Source: Ancylobacter novellus DSM 506 (GTDB lineage Bacteria > Pseudomonadota > Alphaproteobacteria > Rhizobiales > Xanthobacteraceae). Taken from it: DNA of 64,000 nt. Position numbers and translations under genes: made by a program. Shown one piece after another: positions 29,507 to 38,350 of this stretch. How positions within the stretch are numbered: position 1 is the stretch's first letter; the number at the start of each line of letters is the position of its first letter. Where the stretch lies: contig NC_014217.1 of assembly GCF_000092925.1 (NCBI RefSeq), positions 868,001 through 932,000 on the forward strand. The letters run 5' to 3'. The notes beneath the pieces are model-generated. The model was not told the DNA's origin, did no database searches, and saw nothing but the letters and a program-made list of their open reading frames with translations.

Positions 29507-30487
29507 TCAGGGCCCCGGCGGGAGGTGGCGGGAATCGATCAGCACATCGGCCGTGGCCGGAACGTCGACGTTCGCCGCGACCACGCCCGCCTCCTGCAGC
29601 GCCCTGCCGGACGCGATGATGGTTTGCTTCTGCGCATCGCCGATCGGGCCATAGGTCAGCTCGGTACGCGAGAGCTGGCGGGCGATGACCGGGGCGGGGA
29701 GCTTGGTCGCGCCTTCCAGCAGAACCGCTAGCTCCTTCGGATTGTCGACCGCCCATTTGCGCGCCTTCTCGTAGGCGGCGAGCACGCGCTTGACCGTCTC
29801 GGGGTTCTCGCGGGCGAACGCCTCGCGGACGTTGAGCACGCCCCAGCTGTTGGCGGCGGGGTCGCGGAAGAACAGCACCGCGCCATCGTCCAGCTCGGCC
29901 GAAGCCATGAGCGGGTCGAGCCCTGCCCAGGCATCGACATCGCCGCGTGTGAGCGCGAGACGTCCATCGGCGTGCTGCAGCAGGATGAAGCGCACGTCCT
30001 TGTCGGTGAGGCCGTTGGCCGCCAGCGCGCGGATCAGGAAGATGTGCGGATCGGTGCCGCGCGTGACGGCGACGCTCTTGCCCTTGAGATCGCTGACCTG
30101 GGTGATGCCGCTGTCCTTACGGGTCACCAGCGCCGTCCACTCGGGGCGGGAATAGACATAGACCGCCTTGATGGGGTTACCGTTGATGCGGCCGATCAGC
30201 GCCGCCGCGCCCGCCGTCGAGCCGAAGTCGAGCGAGCCGGCACTAAGGAATTCCAACGCCTTGTTCGAGCCCGCCGACTGCACCCAGCGAATGGTGGTGC
30301 CATCCTTGGCGAATTCCTCCTCGAGGAACTTCTTGTCCTTCAGAACGATCGAGACCGGGCTGTAGGTCGCCCAGTCGACCCGGATCTCCGCAGGCGATGC
30401 GGCGAGGCAGGAGACACCCGCAACGCTTGTCGCGGCGGCGATGGTTGCAAGGGCAGTGAAAGCGCGCCGGGTGAGGGAGACGGTCAT
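29507..30487 (-). CDS. ssuA: Sulfonate ABC transporter substrate-binding protein
   Basis: Periplasmic receptor of 326 residues with a signal peptide (LTRRAFTALATIAAATSVAG to about residue 30). It shows the SsuA pattern: IRVDWATYSPVSIVLKD, AGSNKALEFLSAGSLDFGST, VSDLKGKSVAVTRGTDPHIF and LTRGDVDAWAGLDPLMASAE. First gene of the ssuACBD-FAD-oxidoreductase operon, transcribed leftwards from the divergent region that contains palindrome copy 3. Confidence 0.88.
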   Translation of the reverse strand: MTVSLTRRAFTALATIAAATSVAGVSCLAASPAEIRVDWATYSPVSIVLKDKKFLEEEFAKDGTTIRWVQSAGSNKALEFLSAGSLDFGSTAGAAALIGRINGNPIKAVYVYSRPEWTALVTRKDSGITQVSDLKGKSVAVTRGTDPHIFLIRALAANGLTDKDVRFILLQHADGRLALTRGDVDAWAGLDPLMASAELDDGAVLFFRDPAANSWGVLNVREAFARENPETVKRVLAAYEKARKWAVDNPKELAVLLEGATKLPAPVIARQLSRTELTYGPIGDAQKQTIIASGRALQEAGVVAANVDVPATADVLIDSRHLPPGP

Positions 30488-30508
30488 GGCGAGGGCCTCG
30501 AATGCAAT

Positions 30509-30527
30509 GTCTATATTTCCGATAGAT
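30509..30527. promoter_or_regulatory. Palindrome GTCTAT-N7-ATAGAT, copy 3
   Basis: Inverted repeat with one mismatch in the outer base, in the 112-base divergent region between the ssuA-like gene (left) and the FMN reductase gene (right). The following 14 bases, AGATTATTAGCTGA including the right arm, are identical to those at copy 1, so the conserved block is longer than the palindrome itself. A regulator here would control both operons. Confidence 0.65.
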
Positions 30528-30599
30528 TATTAGCTGAAGCTGTGCAAGAGCTATGTGAACGCCGCTCCGCTGGCCGCCAATGAACGATGAGAGGTGCCT

Positions 30600-31211
30600 A
30601 TGACTCTGTCGAAAGCCGATACCTTGAGCGCCCAGCCGCTGACGATCGTCGGGTTGAGCGGGGGGCTGTCCTCTCCCTCGCGCACTCTGTCGCTTGTCGA
30701 GCTTGCGCTCCGGCGCATCATCGCGCAGGCAAGCATGGCCGGCCTTGCCACTACGGCCGAGCTGATCGACATTGCTGCGCTGGAAGGCATCGGTGCCCTG
30801 CGGACGCGCCCGGCCAGCGAGGCAATCGAGGCCGCGTTGCGGGCGGTGGAGGAGGCCGACTTCCTGATTGTCGGCTCGCCGGTTTACAAGGGCTCCTATT
30901 CCGGGCTCTTCAAGCATTTCGTCGATTTTCTCGACTATCGCGGGCTTGTCGGTGTGCCAGTCGCCCTGCTCGCAACCGGCGGCAGCGAGCGCCATGCGTT
31001 GGTGATCGAGCATCAGCTCCGGCCGCTCTTCGCCTTCTTCCAGGCACAGCCGCTCGGCACCGGCGCTTTCTTTACCGAGAGTGATTTCGCCAATGGAATC
31101 GTCAGCCCCGGCCCGGCGCAGGAGCGCTTTGCACGCGTCGTCGAAGAGGCGGTACACGCGCTGACCACGCGGCGGAGACCGCCCCGCGCGGCTGTTGAAA
31201 AGGCGGCGTGA
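30600..31211 (+). CDS. msuE: NAD(P)H-dependent FMN reductase (SsuE/MsuE)
   Basis: Flavodoxin-fold reductase of 203 residues that supplies FMNH2 to the monooxygenases. Family motifs: LTIVGLSGGLSSPSRTLSLV (phosphate loop), FLIVGSPVYKGSYSGLFKHF, and LLATGGSERHALVIEHQLRP. It is slightly longer than E. coli SsuE. ATG at 30600 is chosen because GAGAGG lies five bases before it; a GTG six bases upstream is possible. It leads an operon with ssuC, ssuB and ssuA. Confidence 0.9.
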   Translation: MTLSKADTLSAQPLTIVGLSGGLSSPSRTLSLVELALRRIIAQASMAGLATTAELIDIAALEGIGALRTRPASEAIEAALRAVEEADFLIVGSPVYKGSYSGLFKHFVDFLDYRGLVGVPVALLATGGSERHALVIEHQLRPLFAFFQAQPLGTGAFFTESDFANGIVSPGPAQERFARVVEEAVHALTTRRRPPRAAVEKAA

Positions 31212-31212
31212 C

Positions 31213-32067
31213 ATGTCGCTTGTGGATCGCGGCATCCGTTTCGGCACGGCAAGAGCCGGCCGCAAGGGGACGACAGGCTCCGCCCTATTTGCCCGTTTCG
31301 AGGCGCGGATCGCCGGCTGGTTCCTGCCGGCGCTGCTGCTCGTGGTGTGGGAGGTGCTGTCGCGCATCGGCTACCTCGCCCCCAACGTGCTGCCCGCTCC
31401 CTCCGCCGTGGCAGATGCCGGCTGGCAGGTGCTGAAATCCGGCGAACTCTTCCACCATATGGCGGTGAGCGCGGCCCGCGCGCTGGTGGGACTGGCGCTG
31501 GGCGGCAGCATCGGCTTTGCACTCGGCATCGCCAACGGACTTTCCGACCTCACCCATCGCTACAGCGACACCACGCTGCAGATGATCCGCAATATTCCCC
31601 ACCTTGCCCTGATCCCGCTGGTGATCCTGTGGTTCGGGATCGAGGAGGAAGCCAAGCTGTTCCTCGTCGCGCTCGGGGTGTTCTTCCCGATCTACATCAA
31701 CACGCTGCACGGCGTGCGCAGCGTCGACCCGCAACTGATCGAGATGGGACGGGCCTATGGCATGTCCCGCTGGACGCTGTTCCGCCGCGTCGTGCTGCCG
31801 GGCGCGCTGCCCTCGATATTCGTCGGGCTGCGCTTCGCTCTCGGCATCATGTGGCTGACGCTGATCGTCGCCGAGACCATCGCCGCGGAATCCGGGCTCG
31901 GTCACATGGCGATGCAGGCGCGCGAATTCCTGCTCGTCGATATCGTCGTGCTGGCGATCGTGATCTACGCGCTGCTTGGCAAAGTGGCCGACGTCGCGAC
32001 GCAGCTGCTGGAACGGGCGAGCCTGAAATGGCATCCCTCGTTCCACAAGGCCGGGGCTGAGCGATGA
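31213..32067 (+). CDS. ssuC: Sulfonate ABC transporter permease
   Basis: Inner-membrane permease of 284 residues with the family opening [60 protein letters not shown] and loop [20 protein letters not shown]. These match SsuC of enteric bacteria closely. It begins two bases after the reductase and overlaps ssuB by four bases. Confidence 0.93.
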   Translation: MSLVDRGIRFGTARAGRKGTTGSALFARFEARIAGWFLPALLLVVWEVLSRIGYLAPNVLPAPSAVADAGWQVLKSGELFHHMAVSAARALVGLALGGSIGFALGIANGLSDLTHRYSDTTLQMIRNIPHLALIPLVILWFGIEEEAKLFLVALGVFFPIYINTLHGVRSVDPQLIEMGRAYGMSRWTLFRRVVLPGALPSIFVGLRFALGIMWLTLIVAETIAAESGLGHMAMQAREFLLVDIVVLAIVIYALLGKVADVATQLLERASLKWHPSFHKAGAER

Positions 32068-32846
32068 ACGCCCCGCTTGGCCCGCTCAATACGGCTCAGC
32101 GGCCTGTCGTCGAGCCCGCCCCGGGCAGAGGCATCGCCGTCAGCTTGACGGCCATAGGCAAGAGTTTCGGTGCGAAGCGGGTGCTCGACGGCATCGATCT
32201 GCACATCGAGGCCGGGCAGTTCATCGCCATTGTCGGCAAGAGCGGCTGCGGCAAGAGCACGCTTCTGCGGCTTCTCGCCGGGCTCGATCAGCCTTCCAGC
32301 GGGTCGATCACCTCGGACGGCAAGCCGCTCGAAGGCCTGACGCGCATCATGTTTCAGGAGCCGCGTCTGCTACCGTGGCAGCGCGTGCTGGCCAATGTCG
32401 AGGTCGGCCTGCCACCTGAGCTGAAGGGCGAGCCGCGGCATGCGCGCGCGCGGGCGGCATTGGCGCAGGTTGGGCTTGTCGATCAGGCCGGCGAATGGCC
32501 GTCCGTTCTGTCCGGCGGCCAGAAGCAGCGTGTCGCCCTGGCGCGGGCGTTGATCAGTGGCCCGCAGATTCTGGCCCTGGACGAACCTCTGGGCGCGCTC
32601 GATGCGCTCACCCGCATCGAGATGCAGCGCCTCGTCGAGCGTATCTGGCGCGAGCAGGGCTTCACCACCGTTCTGGTGACCCACGATGTGTCCGAAGCCG
32701 TGGCGCTCGCCGACCGCATCATCCTGATCGATGACGGCCGCATCGCGCTGGACCTCGACGTGCCGCTGCCACGTCCGCGCCGACGCGGCAATGCCGACAG
32801 CGCGCGGCTCGAAGGCCTCATCCTGGAGCGACTGCTGGGCTCCTAG
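32064..32846 (+). CDS. ssuB: Sulfonate ABC transporter ATP-binding protein
   Basis: ATPase of 260 residues. Walker [18 protein letters not shown]-loop [51 protein letters not shown] and [15 protein letters not shown] are intact, all matching SsuB. It follows ssuC and precedes ssuA by 54 bases. Confidence 0.93.
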   Translation: MNAPLGPLNTAQRPVVEPAPGRGIAVSLTAIGKSFGAKRVLDGIDLHIEAGQFIAIVGKSGCGKSTLLRLLAGLDQPSSGSITSDGKPLEGLTRIMFQEPRLLPWQRVLANVEVGLPPELKGEPRHARARAALAQVGLVDQAGEWPSVLSGGQKQRVALARALISGPQILALDEPLGALDALTRIEMQRLVERIWREQGFTTVLVTHDVSEAVALADRIILIDDGRIALDLDVPLPRPRRRGNADSARLEGLILERLLGS

Positions 32847-32900
32847 GGCGGCGGGCTCCTTTCCTTTCAATCTCAACATTGCAAAGAAGGACGACTTATC

Positions 32901-33845
32901 ATGACGTCGATCACGCGCCGCACCGCGCTTGCCGGGGCCGCCGGTCTCGCCCTCGGCTCGCGCGCCGGATTGGCCTCCGAGACCCAAGTGCGCGTCGGCT
33001 ACCAGAAATACGGCACGCTGGTGCTGCTCAAGGGCCGCGGCATTCTGGAGAAGAAGCTGGAGCCGCTGGGCGTGAAGGTGAAGTGGGCGGAGTTTGCCGC
33101 CGGTCCGCAAATGCTGGAGGCGCTGAATGCCGGCGCCATCGATATCGGACAGACCGGCGAAGCGCCGCCGATCTTCGCGCAGGCGGCGAGCGACAATCTG
33201 CTCTACCTCGCCAACGAGCCGCCGGCGCCGAAGGGCGAGGCGATCCTGGTGCCGAAGGACAGCCCGATCACGTCCGTGGCGGACCTCAAGGGCAAGACGG
33301 TCGGCCTCAACAAGGGCTCCAACGTCCACTTCCTGCTGGTCAAGGCGCTGGAAAAGGCGGGACTCGCCTACACCGACATCACGACCAAGTTTCTGCCGCC
33401 GGCCGATGCCCGCGCCGCCTTCGAGAAGGGCGCCCTCGATGCTTGGGCGATCTGGGATCCGTTCCAGGCCTCGGCGGAGCTGGCGATCGGAGCGCGCGTC
33501 TTGACGACCGCCGAGGGCATCGTGCCGAACTATCAATTCTATCTCGGCTCGCGGAAGTTTGCCAACGCCAACCCGGCAGTGATTGAGGCATTGATCGCAT
33601 CGATCCGCGAGACGAATGACTGGATCCAGACGGACCCGGCGGCGGCGGTCGCCGACCTTGCCCCGATCACCGGGATTCCCGCGCCGGTCCTGAGCCTCGC
33701 CGTCGGCCGCCAGAGTTTCGGGGTGGCGCCACTCTCGCCGAAGGTGATCGCCGACCAGCAGCTTGTTGCCGATACCTTCTTCAGCCTCGGGCTGCTGCCG
33801 AAGAAGATCGTCGTGGCGGACGCGGTGTTGGCCGCCCGGCTCTGA
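32901..33845 (+). CDS. ssuA: Aliphatic sulfonate ABC transporter substrate-binding protein
   Basis: Periplasmic receptor of 314 residues with a signal peptide to about residue 27. It matches the E. coli SsuA pattern well: QVRVGYQKYGTLVLLKGRG, WAEFAAGPQMLEALNAGAID, TGEAPPIFAQAASDNLLYLA, VADLKGKTVGLNKGSNVHF and PADARAAFEKGALDAWAIWD. It probably binds linear alkanesulfonates. Note it and the divergent ssuA at 29507 are of different subgroups, so the two transporters should differ in ligand. Confidence 0.93.
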   Translation: MTSITRRTALAGAAGLALGSRAGLASETQVRVGYQKYGTLVLLKGRGILEKKLEPLGVKVKWAEFAAGPQMLEALNAGAIDIGQTGEAPPIFAQAASDNLLYLANEPPAPKGEAILVPKDSPITSVADLKGKTVGLNKGSNVHFLLVKALEKAGLAYTDITTKFLPPADARAAFEKGALDAWAIWDPFQASAELAIGARVLTTAEGIVPNYQFYLGSRKFANANPAVIEALIASIRETNDWIQTDPAAAVADLAPITGIPAPVLSLAVGRQSFGVAPLSPKVIADQQLVADTFFSLGLLPKKIVVADAVLAARL

Positions 33846-33868
33846 CCGGCGGGCCGGCCGGTCCGTGG

Positions 33869-34318
33869 TCAGATGTGATACATCAGGTCGATGTCGGCAT
33901 TCTCGGCATAGGTCATCATGTCTGTCAGCGACATGCGGTCGAGAACTTCCGAAATCGCGTCCCGCACCTTGGTCATGGTGATACGCACGGCACAGGAGCC
34001 CACATCGCGGCAATCCTGGCAGGGCACATAGGCACTCTTGCTGGCGCAGCCGATCGGCGCCAGCGGGCCGTCGAGCACGCGAATGATGTGCCCGACCCGA
34101 ATGTCGTCGATGGAGCGCGCCAGCGTATAGCCACCGCCCGGCCCCTTGCGCGACCGCAGCATTCCGGCATGGCGCAGATCGAGCAGAATGGCGTCCAGGA
34201 ATTTCTTCGGAATGTTGTTGGCGTCGGCAATCTCCTGTCCGCCCAAACTCGTGCCGGGCGGTTGAGCCGCTAGGTGCAGCATCGCCTTGAGGCCATACTT
34301 GCCCCGGTTCGTCAGCAT
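33869..34318 (-). CDS. Rrf2-family transcriptional regulator
   Basis: DNA-binding protein of 149 residues. An N-terminal winged helix (LTNRGKYGLKAMLHLAAQPP, then IADANNIPKKFLDAILLDL and RKGPGGGYTLAR) is the Rrf2 fold; the family includes IscR, NsrR and CymR. Cysteines at 91, 100, 103 and 109 in the C-terminal half could hold an Fe-S cluster or sense thiols. It is the only transcription factor recognised on the island, and lies between two sulfonate operons. It may regulate them through the recurring palindrome; this is an inference. Confidence 0.88.
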   Translation of the reverse strand: MLTNRGKYGLKAMLHLAAQPPGTSLGGQEIADANNIPKKFLDAILLDLRHAGMLRSRKGPGGGYTLARSIDDIRVGHIIRVLDGPLAPIGCASKSAYVPCQDCRDVGSCAVRITMTKVRDAISEVLDRMSLTDMMTYAENADIDLMYHI

Positions 34319-34453
34319 AGATGATCTGTCCTCAAAGCCTGCTGGGCGAATACGACATATGGCGAGCCCGCCCTGATGTGCCAGTAACGGGGCAGATGTT
34401 CAATCGAGCGAGTTGGGTGAGGTAGAAAGCGTCTTGCCGCGGTGCGCCAACTC

Positions 34454-35266
34454 TCAGGCTTCTTGTCCCCAGCGCTGCACGGTCAGACGGTTGAGAGTGG
34501 CGAACACAAAGCTCTCGACGGCCAGCCCGATTAAAATCACGGTCAGCAAGCCGGCGAAGACATTGGCGGTTTCGAGCTGAGAGCGGTTGACGAATATGAA
34601 CCAGCCGAGGCCACCCTCTCGCGCACTGGCCCCGAATACCATTTCGGCCGCGATCAGGGTGCGCCAGGCGAAGGCCCAGCCGAGGCGCAGTCCCGACAGG
34701 ATGGACGGTAGCGCGGCGGGAATTAGAAGCCCGACGACATAGGACGGGCCGGTAAGCCCGATGTTGCGTCCCGCCATGCGCAGCGTCGGCGGCACGGCGC
34801 GAAAGCCCGCGTGACAGGCGAGCGCCAAGGGCCAGAGCACTGAATGAACGATGACGAAGACGAGGCTGGAGGCGCCGACGCCGAACCACAGCAGCGCCAC
34901 GGGAAGAAGGGCGATCGCAGGCAGCGGATTGAACATCGCCGTCAGCAGGCCCAGCAGGCTCTCACCCCAACGGCTCAGCGCGGCCAGCGCGGTGATGATC
35001 GCGGCGACGCCGATGCCGATGCCGTAGCCGGTGAGCAGGATGCCGAGCGAGGCGCGCACCCTCTCGGGAAGTTCGCCGTTGCGCAGGTTCTCCCGCAAGG
35101 CCCCCAAGGTCTCCAGAAAGCTCGGCAGCAGAAGCGAGTTTCCCAGCCAGCGGGCATAGGACTCCCAGATCAGGGCAAGCCCCACGAGGATGACGAGACG
35201 GCGTGCGCGGGGTCCCAAGGTGAACGGGGCGGGGCGGGCGGACGTCGAGAGGGTGCTTTCAGACAT
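34454..35266 (-). CDS. Sulfonate/taurine-type ABC transporter permease
   Basis: Inner-membrane permease of 270 residues starting MSESTLSTSARPAPF. Features: LGPRARRLVILVGLALIWES, LLTAMFNPLPAIALLPVALL and the EAA-like loop MAGRNIGLTGPSYVVGLLIP. The start at 35266 is chosen because the region upstream codes for the ATPase in another frame; the two genes overlap by eight bases. It serves the binding protein at 36136. Confidence 0.87.
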   Translation of the reverse strand: MSESTLSTSARPAPFTLGPRARRLVILVGLALIWESYARWLGNSLLLPSFLETLGALRENLRNGELPERVRASLGILLTGYGIGIGVAAIITALAALSRWGESLLGLLTAMFNPLPAIALLPVALLWFGVGASSLVFVIVHSVLWPLALACHAGFRAVPPTLRMAGRNIGLTGPSYVVGLLIPAALPSILSGLRLGWAFAWRTLIAAEMVFGASAREGGLGWFIFVNRSQLETANVFAGLLTVILIGLAVESFVFATLNRLTVQRWGQEA

Positions 35267-36131
35267 CGTGAGTAACCTTGACGCGGTGATGAGCGTCCGT
35301 CCTGGCCGCAAGACTGGCGGCGGTTTTCGTCTCCGGCAGCGCCGCACCGAAAATGCGCTGCTGGATCTCCATCTCCAACCGTCCGAATTCGGGGGTGCCC
35401 CGCTGCCGTGCCGCATCGGGCACGGAATATTCCGCCCCGATCCGGCCGGGATGCGGCGTCATGACCAGCACGCGGGTGCCCACATGCAGCGCCTCGTCGA
35501 TGGCGTGGGTGACGAATAGGCAGGTGGCGCCGGTCTCCTCGCACAGGCCCAGCAACTCGTCCTGCATGCGCCGCCGGGAGAGCGCGTCGAGCGCGGCAAA
35601 GGGTTCGTCCATTAGCAGGATCGCCGGCTGCACGGCGAAAGCGCGGGCGATGGCACAGCGCTGCTTCATGCCACCCGACAAGGTGTGCGGGTATGCATCG
35701 GCGAAGCCGCCGAGACCGACGCGTCCCGCCCAGTCGCGCGCGCGTTCAAACGATTCAGCTCGACCCAGGCCCCGGGCGCGGCGAAGGGCAAAGGCAATAT
35801 TGCCCGCCACCGTCCGCCACGGCAGAAGCTGGTCGAATTCCTGGAACACCACCATGCGGTCGGGCCCCGGCGCACGCACCGGCGCACCATGGAGCCTGAT
35901 TTCGCCGGAACTCGTCTTGAGGAAGCCGGCCACGGCACGCAGCAGCGTGGACTTGCCGCAGCCCGAGGGGCCAAGCAAAGCCAGTCGCTCACCGGCGCCG
36001 ATGGTGAAGGACACGTCCTCCACCGCCGTGACCGTTCCGGCATCGGTTTGGTAGCGCAGAGTAACGTGCTCCACCGCCAGTGGCGGCGGGCCGCCGGCCG
36101 CCGGCTGGTTCTGCGGCGGGAGCCAACCCAC
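35259..36131 (-). CDS. Sulfonate/taurine-type ABC transporter ATP-binding protein
   Basis: ATPase of about 290 residues. Walker [18 protein letters not shown]-loop VVFQEFDQLLPWRTV, TLSGGMKQRCAIARAFA, LLMDEPFAALDALSRRRMQD and FVTHAIDEALHVGTRVLVM are present. The C-terminal extension (about 40 residues) is longer than in SsuB. A GTG at 36131 with GGGAGCTGA before it is chosen as start; the frame is open further upstream only as a shadow of the binding-protein gene. Confidence 0.85.
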   Translation of the reverse strand: MGWLPPQNQPAAGGPPPLAVEHVTLRYQTDAGTVTAVEDVSFTIGAGERLALLGPSGCGKSTLLRAVAGFLKTSSGEIRLHGAPVRAPGPDRMVVFQEFDQLLPWRTVAGNIAFALRRARGLGRAESFERARDWAGRVGLGGFADAYPHTLSGGMKQRCAIARAFAVQPAILLMDEPFAALDALSRRRMQDELLGLCEETGATCLFVTHAIDEALHVGTRVLVMTPHPGRIGAEYSVPDAARQRGTPEFGRLEMEIQQRIFGAALPETKTAASLAARTDAHHRVKVTHDV

Positions 36132-36135
36132 CGGC

Positions 36136-37146
36136 TCAGCTCCCGTTACGGGCGTGCAGGCCCGGCTGGAACAGGTCCTTCCAGCTCGGCTTCTGCTTGA
36201 TGAGGCCGATGCGGTGTTCAAAGTCGACGAACACCTCCACCCGCTCCGGGACGGTCGTAAAGCGGATCTGCGGGTCGCGGATGATGGCCTCGATGAAGCC
36301 GGGATCCAGCTTCGACTTCTCGGCGGCGATATACAGGGCGGCGGCGTCCTTCGGGTTCGCCTTAATCCACTCATTGGCCTCGTCCAGCGCGGCGACGAAG
36401 GCATCGACGGTCTTGGGGTTGTCCAGCGCGAACTTCTTCGTGCCATAGACGACGTTGAAGGTGTGCGGGCCGCCGAGCACATCGTAGCTGTTCAGCACCG
36501 CATGAACCTTGTCGTTCTGAAGCTGCTGCTCGAAGAAGGGCGGCGAGGTGAAGTGGGCGGTGATGCCGCCGGTCTTAGAGAGGATCGAGGCGGTCGCATC
36601 CGGATGTGGCAGGCTCACGGTGAGATGATCGAGCTTGTCGTACTGGCCGAAGGCTTTCTCGGCCGCGATCTGCAAAACGATGGGCTGGAACCCGACCTTG
36701 ACCGAGGGCAGCGCGATGCGATCGGTATCGGTGAAGTCCTTGATGGTCTTCACGTTCGGGTTGTTGGTGGTCAGCACATTCGGCATTGAGCCGAGCGCGG
36801 CGATCAGCAGGATGTCGGTTTTGCCGCGCGTCTTGTCCCAGGTGAGGATCGCCGGAGCAACGCCGGCCGTCGCGAAATCGAGGCCGCCGGAAATAAGCGA
36901 ATCGTTCATGGCGGCCGCGCCGGAGAGGCGCAGCCACTCGACTTTGAGATCCTTTACGCCAGCGGTGGCGGCGTGTTTCTCGATGAGTTTCTGCTCCTTC
37001 GCGACGATCAGGGGCAGATAGGCGATGCCGAATTGCTGGGCGATCCGCAACTCACCCGTTTCCGCGCGGGCGGAGGAGAGAGCGGATGGACCAGCGACCC
37101 ACGCTAGGGAAAATGTGGCAGCAGCGAGCAGGGCGCGAACGCGCAT
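36136..37146 (-). CDS. Sulfonate/nitrate/taurine-type ABC transporter substrate-binding protein
   Basis: Periplasmic receptor of 336 residues with a Sec signal peptide (MRVRALLAAATFSLAWVAGP to about residue 27). Body: LRIAQQFGIAYLPLIVAKEQ, AAMNDSLISGGLDFATAGVA, NVKTIKDFTDTDRIALPSVK and HFTSPPFFEQQL. The start at MRVRALL is chosen for the signal peptide. It forms the fifth transporter of the island with the ATPase and permease to its left, and is divergent from the monooxygenase at 37262. Ligand unknown. Confidence 0.87.
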   Translation of the reverse strand: MRVRALLAAATFSLAWVAGPSALSSARAETGELRIAQQFGIAYLPLIVAKEQKLIEKHAATAGVKDLKVEWLRLSGAAAMNDSLISGGLDFATAGVAPAILTWDKTRGKTDILLIAALGSMPNVLTTNNPNVKTIKDFTDTDRIALPSVKVGFQPIVLQIAAEKAFGQYDKLDHLTVSLPHPDATASILSKTGGITAHFTSPPFFEQQLQNDKVHAVLNSYDVLGGPHTFNVVYGTKKFALDNPKTVDAFVAALDEANEWIKANPKDAAALYIAAEKSKLDPGFIEAIIRDPQIRFTTVPERVEVFVDFEHRIGLIKQKPSWKDLFQPGLHARNGS

Positions 37147-37190
37147 GGGAAAGGCTCCATGTCTTGGGATGACGAACATTCAGAGCTTTA

Positions 37191-37209
37191 TTATATAAAG
37201 TCAATAGAC
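37191..37209. promoter_or_regulatory. Degenerate palindrome TTATAT-N7-ATAGAC, copy 4
   Basis: In the 115-base divergent region between the binding-protein gene and the monooxygenase gene, an AT-rich element matches the ATCTAT-N7-ATAGAT pattern at nine of twelve arm positions with the same spacer. It is the weakest of the four copies, but its placement in another island promoter region supports it. Confidence 0.4.
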
Positions 37210-37261
37210 TATACAGACTTCTAATCGCCGCCTCCTCGGCGCTCATGGAACGTGGATTGAA

Positions 37262-38350
37262 ATGAGCCGTTGTGACTTCCTTTGGTATATCCCCAACGAC
37301 GTGAAGGCCGGCCATCGCGGCGACGTGCCGGCGTCAAATTCTGGCAGCCTCGACAGCCTGACCGATCAGGCGAAGGCACTTGAACAGCACGGCTGGAGCG
37401 GTGCGTTGATCGGCACCGGTTGGGGGCGGCCAGACACCTTTACGGTCGCAGCGGCGCTTGCTGCGCAAACGACCCGTTTCGAGCCACTGATCGCAATCCG
37501 CCCCGGCTATTGGCAACCGGCCCAGTTCGCATGTGCGGCGGCAACGCTCGACCAACTCTCGGATGGCCGAACCCGTTTCAACATCGTCTCGGGCAAGGAC
37601 AGCTTGGCCGCCTATGGCGACAGCGAGGGGGACGCCACACAACGTTATGCGCGGACCCGCGAATTCATGCGGCTGGTGCGCCGGCTCTGGACCGAGGAAG
37701 ATGTCACCTTCAGCGGCGACTACTTCCAGGTCGCGGGCGCAACGGTCGAGCCGCGCATCACCGCGCGCGGCGCCCGGCTGCACCCGCGCTTCTACTTCGG
37801 TGGGGCCTCCGAGGCGGCCGAACGCGTCGCGGCGACCGAGGCGGATGTCCAACTCTTTTGGGGGGAGCCGCGCGACGGCGTGGCCGAGCGGATCGAACGT
37901 CTGAAGGCCTTGGGCCGCACGCTGGACCGGGATCTCCCGCCTCTCGAGTTCGGCCTGCGCATCACGACGCTGGTGCGGGACACGACGGCGCAAGCCTGGG
38001 CCGACGCCGAGGCAAAGGTGGCGGAGATGGCCCGAACCGGAGGCGCCGGCTGGCAGGATCACAGGGGCCCAGCCGCCGTTGGTCAGCAGCGCCTGCTCGA
38101 CCTGCATCACCGCGGCGACGTGCTCGACGACAATCTCTATACGGCTCCGGGCAAGTTCGGCGGTGGTGGCGCCGGCACGACCTGGTTGGTCGGTTCGGCC
38201 GAGGACGTCGCCGGTTCGCTTCGAAAATACCAGGACCTCGGCATTACTCAGTTCATATTGTCCGACACGCCCTATCTGCGCGAGATCAAGCGGCAGGGAG
38301 AAACGCTGCTGCCTCTGCTGTCGCGACCTAACCTTTCTCTCGTCTACTAA
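37262..38350 (+). CDS. Luciferase-like FMNH2-dependent sulfonate monooxygenase (SsuD/MsuD-like)
   Basis: Flavin-dependent oxygenase of 362 residues. Family features: FLWYIPNDVKAGHRGD, ALEQHGWSGALIGTGWGRPD, FEPLIAIRPGYWQPAQFACA, DGRTRFNIVSGKDSLAAYGD, FYFGGASEAAERVAATEADV, LFWGEPRDG and FGLRITTLVRDTT. These pocket residues match alkane/methanesulfonate monooxygenases, though less closely than the gene at 26693. It is divergent from a binding-protein operon and ends four bases inside the integrase gene's 3' end. Confidence 0.88.
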   Translation: MSRCDFLWYIPNDVKAGHRGDVPASNSGSLDSLTDQAKALEQHGWSGALIGTGWGRPDTFTVAAALAAQTTRFEPLIAIRPGYWQPAQFACAAATLDQLSDGRTRFNIVSGKDSLAAYGDSEGDATQRYARTREFMRLVRRLWTEEDVTFSGDYFQVAGATVEPRITARGARLHPRFYFGGASEAAERVAATEADVQLFWGEPRDGVAERIERLKALGRTLDRDLPPLEFGLRITTLVRDTTAQAWADAEAKVAEMARTGGAGWQDHRGPAAVGQQRLLDLHHRGDVLDDNLYTAPGKFGGGGAGTTWLVGSAEDVAGSLRKYQDLGITQFILSDTPYLREIKRQGETLLPLLSRPNLSLVY

